7,016 nucleotides of DNA. It comes from an uncultured Myxococcales bacterium. Its GTDB lineage: Bacteria; Myxococcota_A; Bradymonadia; UBA7976; UBA1532. The position numbers and the translations under genes were made by a program. The notes beneath the pieces are model-generated. The model searched no databases. It worked only from the letters and a program-made list of their open reading frames with translations, and had not been told where the DNA came from. Where the stretch lies: the NCBI GenBank assembly GCA_937896275.1, contig CALBMW010000333.1, positions 1-7,016 of the forward strand, written 5' to 3'. Shown in pieces: positions 1-6,159 of the stretch; position 1 is the stretch's first letter, and every line of letters starts with the position of its first letter.

Positions 1-874
1 CGACCTCGTGGAGCGCCCGCGGGGGCACGTCCGGCGCGATCCCTGCGACCCGGCCATGCGCGTGGGCGAGGGCCGCCGTCCAACTCGCCCGGAAGATCGC
101 CTGGAGCGCGGCGCGCGGCGACGTGACCTGCTCCAGTGAGCGCGGCGCGGCCGGCGCCGGCCAGTCCGCCATGGCGACCACCCATAGGCGCCGCGCGTTC
201 GCGTGCCGGACGAGTGCCGCGACCTTCGCCGAGCGCGTCTCCGGCCCCACCTCCGCCAGATGATCCCCCTCCAGCACGGCACTAAAGACCTCGCCGGGCG
301 GCACCGGATGACGCAACACCCACGAGGCCATGGCCACGAGCATCGCCAAGCCGACGGAGGCACCATCGATCGCCTCGAGACCGGACGCGGCGAGGTGCAC
401 CGGCAGGGACTCGATGATCCCGGACGCGTGGGGCAGCGCCGCGGAGAGCCACGCGCGGGCCGCTCGCTCGGCACCGGCGGCCACGGGCCTGATCCGCGTG
501 GCCGTCGGTGGCGCGCCGCCCGCCCGAACCTCGATGATCGCACCTGCATCAGAGCCTCGGTGCGGCACCCAGACAGGACATCGCGCGACACCCATGGGCA
601 ACGGCTCGTCGTGCCACAGGCGTCGAAGCGCCGGCGGAACCGGGCGCGCCGCGCGCTCGAAGCAATGCAGCGTCCGAGCGACTACCTGTGCATCCGCGCC
701 GGGGCACAGCGCCCCGGCGATCGGATGCTCTGCCGCCAGCGTCACCAAGGCATGAGCGACGTCGTAGCAATTCCGAGGATCGACGCTGACCTGATCCAGG
801 AGCCATTCCACCGCGCCCCGCAGGTCCGGCGGCGCGGCCGTCGTCGCGCGTGCCGCCGCGAGCTGGGCGCTCAC
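1..874 (-). CDS. Lon-like (S16 family) serine protease domain protein, partial at the left edge
   Basis: The frame is open for 291 codons from a GTG at 874 to the window edge; I translated it by hand because it has no ATG start. The GTG overlaps the upstream gene's TGA as GTGA, which supports coupling and this start. Residues 1-120 are mostly helical and unrecognised. Residues about 125-245 match the Lon proteolytic domain: the motif DGASVGLAM (170-178) corresponds to Lon's DGPSAGxAM, giving catalytic Ser173, and ETRSAKVAALVRHA (212-225) corresponds to the GGLKEKLLAA segment, giving Lys217. The 44-residue spacing is close to the 43 of E. coli Lon. A following strand, RRLWVVAM, fits the family pattern of strand after helix. 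No Walker motifs are seen, so it is not a classical ATP-dependent Lon, though the C-terminus is missing. It probably cleaves a specific partner, possibly from its own operon (inference). The domain assignment is fairly firm; substrate and activity are unknown. Confidence 0.8.
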   Translation of the reverse strand, partial: MSAQLAAARATTAAPPDLRGAVEWLLDQVSVDPRNCYDVAHALVTLAAEHPIAGALCPGADAQVVARTLHCFERAARPVPPALRRLWHDEPLPMGVARCPVWVPHRGSDAGAIIEVRAGGAPPTATRIRPVAAGAERAARAWLSAALPHASGIIESLPVHLAASGLEAIDGASVGLAMLVAMASWVLRHPVPPGEVFSAVLEGDHLAEVGPETRSAKVAALVRHANARRLWVVAMADWPAPAAPRSLEQVTSPRAALQAIFRASWTAALAHAHGRVAGIAPDVPPRALHEV

Positions 875-1917
875 GGCTCGTCGAGCTCGTGCACGAGGTC
901 CAGCACCAGCGGATTCGCGGCGCCGATCCACAGCAGGTAGCGGCCCAGAGCGCCGAGTCGAACAACCCATCGGCCCCGGTCGCGGAGGATCACCGCCGCG
1001 TCCGGCACGGGCGTCGAAGGCTCGGATTCGAGTTCCAGGTGCACGGCGTCAGGCACGCTCAAGTCGACCTCGAGAGACTGGACCGCCAAGTAGAGCGCGT
1101 CATCTATCTGGGCCCAACGAATCCGCGTGCCTCCGTCGTCATGGATCCATGCGGCCCCGTCGGTCGGATCCTCCGGGCGATGTCCGTCATCCCCGTGGCC
1201 CCAGGCGAGGTCCAAGCGGGGGGGGGTGAAGGCACGAATCACGACGCGGGCGGCCTCGGCGAAGGGCGCGTACCACCCCGATCCGTTCGCGGCGAACGCG
1301 GCCCGCGCGGGCGCATCGAGGACAGCGGGCGGGTAGGCATCGAAGGACCACCAAGCGTCCGGCTCGGCGGCCCGCGCCGCCGCGAGGACCGGATCGGTCA
1401 AGATCGGCAGATCGGGCAGCGCCAGTAGGGAATCTCGGATCTGCGCGTCGAGGCTGTGCGCCAGCGCATCGACTTCCGCCGACGGCCCGGCGGCGCGGCA
1501 GACCCAGGCGACCGACGCCACGTCGTCGCGCACTCGAAGGCAGGCGCGCAGGGTGTCGAGCCACGTAGGATCGGCCGGCGCCATCGCGTCGACGAGCGTG
1601 CTCACGCGACGCAACAGCCGCTCGCATCGCACGCGCGTCAGTTCGACCAGGGAAGACACCCGCGCCTCCCCCAGCGCGGCAACCCAGGCGCGCAGAGCGC
1701 CCCCGACCGGCTCCTGCTCGCCGCGCAACATCGCCGCCAGGTTCGACGCTGGATCCCCGCCGGGCGCGCTCAAGCGCGCCAGACGACCCGCGACGCACGT
1801 TGCATCCCACAGGCCGCCCGCCTCCAGACGCGCGAGGTCATCGAGGATCGATCGGTCGGCGATCCGGGGCGCCCAATCCTCGATCGGAAGGGGGACGTGC
1901 GCGGTCATGTCAGCCAT
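871..1917 (-). CDS. hypothetical protein in the protease/sigma operon
   Basis: This is a 348-residue protein that I do not recognise. The ATG at 1917 is preceded by GGAGG (1923-1927) at five bases, which fixes the start over a second ATG three codons in. Residues about 15-180 look helical, with many leucine/alanine/arginine heptad-like stretches. Residues about 185-348 are richer in Trp, Asp and beta-type segments, such as TRIRWAQIDDALYLAVQSLE and a C-terminal GRWVVRLGALGRYLLWIG. There is no signal peptide, no clear membrane segment and no zinc-binding HxxxCxxC of zinc anti-sigma factors. It lies between a sigma-like gene (54 bases upstream) and a Lon-like protease gene (overlapping downstream). 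An adaptor, anti-sigma factor or protease substrate is therefore a reasonable but unproven guess. The frame passes through nine consecutive C residues (1218-1226), a possible slippage point. Confidence 0.85.
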   Translation of the reverse strand: MADMTAHVPLPIEDWAPRIADRSILDDLARLEAGGLWDATCVAGRLARLSAPGGDPASNLAAMLRGEQEPVGGALRAWVAALGEARVSSLVELTRVRCERLLRRVSTLVDAMAPADPTWLDTLRACLRVRDDVASVAWVCRAAGPSAEVDALAHSLDAQIRDSLLALPDLPILTDPVLAAARAAEPDAWWSFDAYPPAVLDAPARAAFAANGSGWYAPFAEAARVVIRAFTPPRLDLAWGHGDDGHRPEDPTDGAAWIHDDGGTRIRWAQIDDALYLAVQSLEVDLSVPDAVHLELESEPSTPVPDAAVILRDRGRWVVRLGALGRYLLWIGAANPLVLDLVHELDEP

Positions 1918-1922
1918 ACGGA

Positions 1923-1927
1923 CCTCC
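1923..1927 (-). promoter_or_regulatory. ribosome binding site for the 348-residue hypothetical protein
   Basis: The minus strand reads GGAGG five bases before the ATG at 1917. It is a full Shine-Dalgarno core and decides the start. The gene thus has its own strong site, while its downstream neighbour relies on overlap with it. Confidence 0.8.
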
Positions 1928-1971
1928 AGAATCCATGGACGCGGTCGGCTCCGCGAACCGGACAGACCGCC

Positions 1972-2676
1972 TCATGGATCCGCAACCTTGGATCGGTTGC
2001 TCCGCAGGAAGTCCACCAACCTCAGGATCCGCTCGCCCTCGGCTGGCTGGGTCCGTCCGAGGCGCGTGCCGTAGCTCCGCAGCTTCTCGAGCGCTCTGTG
2101 CTGCGCCCGTTGGAGCGTCCCGTTGGACTTGCCGAGCTGCGCCCCGAGTTGTTGCTGGGTGGTACGCTCCAGCGCGATGGCGAGCCGTTGCCGAACTCCG
2201 TCCGCGAAGGATCCGCTCTTACCACCGGCCGCCGGCAGGACGGAGTCCTCGAGCCAGATCTCCAGGGCGGCCATGTCGGGTGCGGGCCGGGCGTCACCCC
2301 CGGCCTCGGCGGCCTCGACCAGGACGTCGTCGACGCGCGCGGCGGGCCAGGGCTCGGCCCCCTCCCGGGCACACGCGGCGGCGAGGTCGCGGTCACGCGC
2401 TTCGCGCCGCCAGAGATCGACCCGTGCGTTCTTGAAGGATCGCTCCAGATAGCGCCGCGCGGACGCGAGCGTGGTGCAGCCGCGCGCGCCGTTCGCGTCG
2501 CCCCGACGCCACCACCGGTCCAGGACCGCCGCCACGGCGTCGCGATCGACCTGGGCCTCACCGCAGAAGCTCGAGAGCGTCTGGTAGAAGAGACGAAACG
2601 CCTGCGCTCGCTGCGCGGGGGTGGAGCCCGCCGAGTCGATCACCGCGAAGGCCTCCAGCAGATCCATGGGCTGCAT
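1972..2676 (-). CDS. sigma-70-like (ECF-like) transcription factor
   Basis: This is a 234-residue protein starting MQPMDLLEAF. The frame stays open upstream, but the ATG at 2676 overlaps the previous stop as TGATG, the natural coupled start; a GTG one codon earlier is also possible. Residues 70-93 contain ARRYLERSFKNARVDLWRRE, which resembles sigma region 2 of ECF factors (typically YLxxxxxNxxxDxxRR). Residues 165-200 contain TTQQQLGAQLGKSNGTLQRA followed by QHRALEKLR, which resembles the region 4 helix-turn-helix that reads the -35 element and ends in HRALxxLR. A variable Ala/Asp/Glu-rich linker separates them, as in ECF factors. The length is slightly above the usual 170-200. It probably redirects RNA polymerase to a small set of promoters (inference). 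The neighbouring unknown protein and Lon-like protease suggest control by sequestration and proteolysis. It could instead be a non-sigma helix-turn-helix regulator with a coincidental region 2. Confidence 0.75.
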   Translation of the reverse strand: MQPMDLLEAFAVIDSAGSTPAQRAQAFRLFYQTLSSFCGEAQVDRDAVAAVLDRWWRRGDANGARGCTTLASARRYLERSFKNARVDLWRREARDRDLAAACAREGAEPWPAARVDDVLVEAAEAGGDARPAPDMAALEIWLEDSVLPAAGGKSGSFADGVRQRLAIALERTTQQQLGAQLGKSNGTLQRAQHRALEKLRSYGTRLGRTQPAEGERILRLVDFLRSNRSKVADP

Positions 2677-3737
2677 CACGGCCACTCGCGGGCCTGCTCG
2701 CAAGCCCATGGCCGCTGCCCGGGCAAGCCAAGGGGCCTCGGAAGCCGGGCGGCGCGGCGGTCCTCGACGTACTCGGACGCCGCGCCCGTGGCGCACAGCA
2801 GGCTCCCGCCAAAGGCACGTGTCGGCACGCCGATCCAGCGGATCAACGCGTCCTCCGCCTCGTCGAGCGTCCGCTCGTCCAGCAGCTTGCGGGCGTGGAA
2901 GGCGACGCGATCCGCGAACACCAGCAGGGGATGAACGCGCTCATCATAGCGTGGCGTGTCGCAGCATCGGACCACGATCCCATGGGCCGCGAAGACCCCA
3001 CGAGCCAGCGCTTCGACGTCCCCGGGTCGCAGCTTGCCCCGCGCGCCGATCGAACGCTCGAGGACGTCCATCTCGATCGCATGAGGCCCGGGCTCCCGCA
3101 GGATCGCGTCGCGCGCGCGGACCAGCAGGCCCTCGAGCTGCGCCAGGTACGCTTCGGGGCCGGTCCCGGCGTCACCCTGCGTAGTCTCGCCACAGGCGAT
3201 GGCCCACGTTGTCGGTCGCTCCAGATCCGGGTTGAGGCTCCCCAGTGCCCGTGCCAGGAAGACCTGGACGTGGTCGAGGCGCTGGCTCCAGACGGCGTGG
3301 TGCGGGCCGCGCTCGAACACGGGTTCAAGGCAGAAGAGGTGCCGCCAGTCCGGGAGCCGGGCCTGGCGCAGCGCATCGCGGCTGGCGCTGAGTGCCTCGA
3401 GCTGCGCCGATCGCTGCGCGCGGTTGTGCGTCCGGCGCACGGCGGTGACCAGGTCACGCACTGCGCGTCGGGCCTCCTCGCGGACAGCGCCCGATACGCC
3501 ACGATCCGCACCGGGCTGCTCGGCGATCGTCAATGGAAGCAGGCTGGTCCAATGGGTGTGTGCTTCGTGCATGGGCCAGGGATACCAGGGAAGCGTCGTC
3601 CGCAGGCGTCCCTCGAAGTCGCGCGCGTGAAAGCCTGCGCGGTCCTCTGCAACGAGGAGCCCCGCCACCACGCACGCGGTTTCGCGCGGGTCGCGAAAAG
3701 GACCGCTCTCGTCGACGAACAAACGCCAAGCGCCCAC
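2676..3737 (-). CDS. DUF3800 family protein (RNase H-like fold predicted)
   Basis: This 353-residue protein starts at GTG 3737, preceded by GGAGG (3744-3748) at six bases. The N-terminus WRLFVDESGPF (4-14) is the hallmark of DUF3800, a first beta-strand ending in an acidic DESG. The hydrophobic stretch TACVVAGLLVAED follows, as in that family. Near the C-terminus, VHPLLVFADRVAFHARK (268-284, Asp276) matches the family's conserved ADLVA-type helix. Acidic residues at both ends of an RNase H-like fold are what is expected of a metal-dependent nuclease, but activity has not been shown for this protein. It is the first gene of the operon and overlaps the sigma-like gene by one base. DUF3800 genes are often found in mobile and defence-type neighbourhoods, so an effector role is possible. 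The tail after about residue 325 is Arg/Pro-rich and probably disordered. Confidence 0.8.
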   Translation of the reverse strand: MGAWRLFVDESGPFRDPRETACVVAGLLVAEDRAGFHARDFEGRLRTTLPWYPWPMHEAHTHWTSLLPLTIAEQPGADRGVSGAVREEARRAVRDLVTAVRRTHNRAQRSAQLEALSASRDALRQARLPDWRHLFCLEPVFERGPHHAVWSQRLDHVQVFLARALGSLNPDLERPTTWAIACGETTQGDAGTGPEAYLAQLEGLLVRARDAILREPGPHAIEMDVLERSIGARGKLRPGDVEALARGVFAAHGIVVRCCDTPRYDERVHPLLVFADRVAFHARKLLDERTLDEAEDALIRWIGVPTRAFGGSLLCATGAASEYVEDRRAARLPRPLGLPGQRPWACEQAREWP

Positions 3738-3743
3738 GTTCGA

Positions 3744-3748
3744 CCTCC
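3744..3748 (-). promoter_or_regulatory. ribosome binding site for the DUF3800 gene
   Basis: The minus strand reads GGAGG six bases before the GTG at 3737. This supports a GTG start for the first gene of the operon, with the VDESG motif near the N-terminus as is usual for the family. Confidence 0.8.
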
Positions 3749-3921
3749 GGCGCGGAGTGTCGCTCAGCAGGCCGGGATGCGCAACGATGCCGAAAACGCC
3801 GAGCCGGCGCCGCGGCCCTGTCGCTTCACTGCAGCTTCGGAACGTTCACGGCGGGATCGGGACATGACGACGCGACTTGTCCGCTTCGCGCGGTGCGCGG
3901 CGTCTGATGCTTGCAAGGACC

Positions 3922-3928
3922 AAGGAGG
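3922..3928 (+). promoter_or_regulatory. ribosome binding site for the recombinase-like gene
   Basis: AAGGAGG lies six bases before the ATG at 3935. It selects this start over a TTG eight codons upstream in the same frame. Confidence 0.85.
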
Positions 3929-3934
3929 CACCCC

Positions 3935-4438
3935 ATGCGTAGCGAATGTTCCGACAACGCGCCCTTCGGGTACAGGTTCACGGCCCACGGGCTGAAGGCG
4001 AACCAGGAGGAGCAGCGCGTGGCGCGGCTGGTGATCCAGCTGCGCAGCCAAGGCTTCGGCCACACGCAGATCGCGGCCTACCTGAGCGCGGCTCCCGCGT
4101 TCCCGGCCGTGCCGAGCGAGCTCATCGCCCGCATCGCCGCGACGCCGCCGCCATGGAGCGCCGAGATGCTGAGCTTGCTCACCGAGGGTCCGTCGGCGAA
4201 GGTCCCGCCCGGCTATGAGCTCGAGCTTTGCGAGTTGGTCATGGAGGAGCCCCGGGTGCGCGCGATCGATCGGGCGCAGGAGCGTCTCGGGGAAACGCTT
4301 TACGGTCGCGAGTTGGGCCTCGACGACGTGGCGATCGAGCTGAACCTGCTCGATCTGCTCTGCGACGGTGAGCGCTGGACCGCGGAGACGCTCCAGCGCG
4401 TGATCCTCATCGACAGCGTGCTCGGTGTCGAGAGCTGA
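3935..4438 (+). CDS. small protein with serine-recombinase-like linker/DNA-binding segment
   Basis: This is a 167-residue protein with a strong AAGGAGG site. Residues 9-50 contain APFGYRFTAHG, then EEQRVARLVIQLRSQGFGHT and QIAAYLS. This is the pattern that opens the recombinase domain of large serine recombinases: PxGYR, an acidic EEQ, a helix, and LRxxGxxxxxIAxxL. The resolvase-type catalytic domain, with its active-site serine, that should precede it is absent; upstream DNA runs into a divergent promoter region. Residues 60-167 are acidic and helical (GYELELCELVMEEP; VAIELNLLDLLCDGERW) and unlike a recombinase C-terminus. It is therefore probably a stand-alone DNA-binding or partner protein built on this module, not a simple truncated integrase, since it has its own start signals. 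Many related myxobacterial-style hypothetical proteins could exist; I do not know its function. Confidence 0.8.
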   Translation: MRSECSDNAPFGYRFTAHGLKANQEEQRVARLVIQLRSQGFGHTQIAAYLSAAPAFPAVPSELIARIAATPPPWSAEMLSLLTEGPSAKVPPGYELELCELVMEEPRVRAIDRAQERLGETLYGRELGLDDVAIELNLLDLLCDGERWTAETLQRVILIDSVLGVES

Positions 4439-4450
4439 GCCTTCCCGGCG

Positions 4451-4483
4451 GTGGGGCCAAAACTCGAGTTCAAAGTGGGGCCA
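4451..4483. repeat. paired GTGGGGCCA direct repeat with central palindrome, possible IS21-type end
   Basis: GTGGGGCCA occurs at 4451-4459 and again at 4475-4483. Between them lies AACTCGAGTT (4461-4470), a perfect ten-base palindrome, followed by CAAA. On the minus strand this reads as repeated TGGCCCCAC units separated by TTTGA-like spacers, a pattern I associate with the multiple terminal repeats of IS21-family elements. No transposase gene is present in the window, so if the reading is right this is a solo end or relic. The palindrome alone would be expected several times by chance in 7 kb. Confidence 0.35.
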
Positions 4484-4498
4484 GTGCGGGTTGTCACA

Positions 4499-4678
4499 CC
4501 GAGACATCCCCGAGCTGACCGAGAAGGACTGCGAGCTGACCCTGGTTCGGGCTCAACGGCAACGGCTGATGGTCGGGGACATCCAGTCCGGCCAGGACAG
4601 CGCGGGCGTGCGGGCGTTCGTGGGGCTCACCCAGGTCGAGTTCGCCGCCGCCCCCAGGGCCCAAGCCTCGCCCTACTG
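4499..4678 (+). pseudogene. short coding remnant, C-terminal end only
   Basis: From about 4499 a frame reads DIPELTEKDCELTLVRAQRQ and then RLMVGDIQSG to a TGA ending at 4678, with almost every third position G or C, as in real genes here. Upstream the same frame crosses the repeated GTGGGGCCA block and gives a low-quality Ser/Trp-rich peptide, and no ribosome binding site precedes a start. The likely explanation is the 3' tail of a gene whose body was lost when the adjacent element inserted or deleted. I do not recognise the protein family. It could also be chance in GC-rich DNA. Confidence 0.35.
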
Positions 4679-4736
4679 AGGATCGCCGCCCGGCACCCGA
4701 GGATCATTCGGGAGAGCTTGGCCTCGGCGGCGTGAA

Positions 4737-5243
4737 CTACTCGGGGGGCTCGTTCGCGTCCTCCGGCTCCCGCACCTCGACCACCGGCTGCTCGTGGATC
4801 TCGTCCTCCGGGACGACCGTGATCCGCATCCCCCAGCCGTTCCACGTCAACAGCATCTTCCCGAACTCGGCCAGGCTCAGCTCCTTGTCATCGATCCAGA
4901 TCGTCGTCTCGAAGTCGGGGCCGCCGTCCGAGATCACGCAGCGCAGCACGTCACCCCTCGGGGTCCACTGGTCGCCCCGCTCGAAGTACCGGATCTGCGG
5001 ACTGCCGATGGGCACCTCAACGGCGACGTGCTCGTAGGACTCGGCCAACGCGTGCTGCGACCGGAGCACGTTGTTGTGGAGGTCCAGGATCTCCTGCTCC
5101 GTCATGTCGGCCACCTCGGAGCCGATGGTGAGGTGAACCCCCATCACGTCTTCGTCGGCGTACTCGATGTCGGCGCCGTCGCCGGTGCGCCTGATGCGGA
5201 CCTGGTCGAGGCTGGCGATGTGGGGGCGGCGTTGTCTGGGCAT
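4737..5243 (-). CDS. conserved-looking hypothetical protein
   Basis: This is a 168-residue soluble acidic protein. The ATG at 5243 (MPRQRRPHIASLDQVRIRRT) is chosen because the upstream extension to 5300 is Pro/Cys-rich and unlike protein. No strong ribosome binding site is visible (GAGATGG lies about nine bases before). Features in order are a basic N-terminus, ADIEYADEDVMGVHLTIG (strand-rich), MTEQEILDLHNNVLRSQ (helix), IRYFERGDQWTPRGDVLRCV, FETTIWIDDKELSLAEFGKM, NGWGMRITVV, and a Glu/Pro-rich tail. The block from RYFERGDQWTPRGDVLR through IDDKELSLAEFGKMLLTWNG has the regular look of a conserved domain found in environmental bacteria, but I cannot name the family. There is no signal peptide, membrane segment or catalytic motif. 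It stands alone and is convergent to the recombinase-like gene. Confidence 0.8.
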   Translation of the reverse strand: MPRQRRPHIASLDQVRIRRTGDGADIEYADEDVMGVHLTIGSEVADMTEQEILDLHNNVLRSQHALAESYEHVAVEVPIGSPQIRYFERGDQWTPRGDVLRCVISDGGPDFETTIWIDDKELSLAEFGKMLLTWNGWGMRITVVPEDEIHEQPVVEVREPEDANEPPE

Positions 5244-5571
5244 CGGCTGGAACCATCTCAGCAGTGGTGGCGGCGCGCACGTCACCCCTACTGAGCACAA
5301 CTTCCACGACCGCGTCGAGGGTGTCGGTGCTGATCGCGGCGTGCGGACTTGCTCGGGACGACGAAGGGCCTCACGGGCCGGCCATCGTCAACCTGCCTCC
5401 GCGCCAGCAGCCGGGGTCGCCTCCTCCGACCTCCTCCTGAGGGTCGTCCTGGGCAGTCCCTGCAGATCCGCAACCTCCCCGACCGAGTGGCCGGAACCTG
5501 TCAACACGAATGAGACACTCTCTCCGCGAAATTGCCGGGCCCGCACGGGGCTGCACGGCGAGGGCGACGCC
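5244..5571. other. 328-base region without a convincing gene
   Basis: Open frames run through this stretch on both strands, but their peptides are Arg/Ala/Pro-rich and lack a start with a ribosome binding site. It must hold the promoter of the minus-strand gene starting at 5243 and the breakpoint where the deacetylase gene lost its 5' part (around 5540-5570). I see no clear promoter, terminator or repeat. Confidence 0.5.
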
Positions 5572-6141
5572 GTGGCCGTCGTGGACGCCTGGGACTGGCT
5601 GCTGGATCACGCCGAGGCGAGCACAACAACGGCACCGACGCCCGACGGTGGCGCGTTTCGGGGTCGCCTCGACACCCCCGACGGCAAGGCAGCGTGGGTC
5701 GGCGGCGCCCCGAAGGCGGCGCTCCTCGCGGCGACGCCCGAGCATCAGCGCCTGATGCTCGACGCGCTCGCGGACAGCGTGCGATGCGCCCTGCCGTCGG
5801 ACCTCGCGAAGCACCTGTACCGTCGGCCCGCCGAGTGGGCATCGCTCGTGGCCCAAGGCATGCGCGTGGGCGTCCACAGCGTCCAACACCCCGACCTGAC
5901 GGGGCTCGACGACCGCGCCCTCGCCATTGAGGTTCGCGAGTCCGTGGCGACCGTCGCGGACCTCTGCGCGCCGGTGACCTTCGCGTGCCCCGACGGAGCC
6001 TTCGACGCACGCGTGATCGAGCAGGCGCCGCGAGCGGGCGTCTCGTCCGCCGTCACCTGCGAGCCCGGCGTCGTGAGACGCGGATCAGACCCCATGTGCC
6101 TGCCGAGACGGTTCGTCGCGACGCCGGGCCACCCTCTCTGA
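5572..6141 (+). pseudogene. 5'-truncated polysaccharide deacetylase (NodB family)
   Basis: The frame reads about 189 residues to a TGA at 6139-6141 and matches the second part of polysaccharide deacetylases. VDAWDWLLDHAEA and the helical stretch after it fit the insert seen in long family members. WASLVAQGMRVGVHSVQHPD carries the metal-binding HSxxHP motif (5874-5891). LTGLDDRALAIEVRES fits the following helix, FACPDGAFD fits the YPxGxxd motif, and GSDPMCLPRRFV fits the PxxLPR end. The N-terminal motif with the catalytic TFDDG aspartates is missing, and I did not find it in any frame upstream. The open frame continues upstream but stops being protein-like. GTG 5572 after GAGGG is a possible fortuitous start, given as a nominal boundary. 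Without the aspartates it should be inactive as a deacetylase, so it is probably a relic. Confidence 0.7.
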
Positions 6142-6159
6142 CGGCAGGCGTGCTCACCT

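Larger units (their letters stand above)
3738..3934. promoter_or_regulatory. divergent intergenic region, presumed promoters both ways
   Basis: These 197 bases separate the minus-strand operon from the plus-strand recombinase-like gene, so each must have a promoter here. I see no convincing -35/-10 pair on either strand. TTGTCC near 3878 is a weak -35-like match without a good -10 partner. The open frames crossing the region are Arg/Pro-rich and look like antisense shadows. If the sigma-like factor regulates its own operon, its target site should lie here. Confidence 0.5.
4439..4736. other. 298-base gap between convergent genes
   Basis: This stretch separates the convergent ends of the recombinase-like gene and the 168-residue gene. 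It contains the paired repeat and the coding remnant listed separately. Near its right end CCCGA (4696-4700) and TCGGG (4708-4712) can form a small hairpin, flanked by GCCGCC (4685-4690) and GGCGGC (4726-4731). There is no T-run, so it is only a weak candidate for a shared terminator. Confidence 0.4.

Noticed and set aside
203..940. 245-codon open frame on the plus strand
   Set aside because: It is antisense to the Lon-like protease gene, which has a clear catalytic motif; the peptide is Arg/His-rich and not protein-like.
2677..2796. 40-codon upstream extension of the sigma-like gene
   Set aside because: It overlaps the end of the DUF3800 gene and is Arg/Pro-rich. The TGATG junction at 2674-2678 gives a better coupled start.
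1456..2934. 492-codon open frame on the plus strand
   Set aside because: It lies antisense to three supported genes, its peptide is Arg/Gly/Pro-rich with no recognisable motif, and it has no ribosome binding site. Long shadow frames are expected at this GC content.
3840..3847. GAACGTTC palindrome in the divergent intergenic region
   Set aside because: Eight-base palindromes are expected many times in a window this size and there is no second copy to suggest an operator.
2895..3995. 366-codon open frame on the plus strand
   Set aside because: It is antisense to the DUF3800 gene, crosses the divergent promoter region and overlaps the start of the recombinase-like gene in another frame.
3764..4507. 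247-codon open frame on the minus strand
   Set aside because: It is antisense to the recombinase-like gene, which has a strong ribosome binding site and recognisable motif. The translation also runs through the intergenic repeat.
4671..5295. Ten-base repeat CCCTACTGAG at 4671-4680 and 5286-5295 flanking the 168-residue gene
   Set aside because: Several ten-base matches are expected by chance in 7 kb of GC-rich sequence, and the flanks do not extend the match.
5264..5440. Short plus-strand frame with a lipobox-like LIAAC
   Set aside because: It has no ribosome binding site, the cysteine is preceded by a poor signal sequence, and the frame ends in a Pro/Ser-rich tail; most likely chance.
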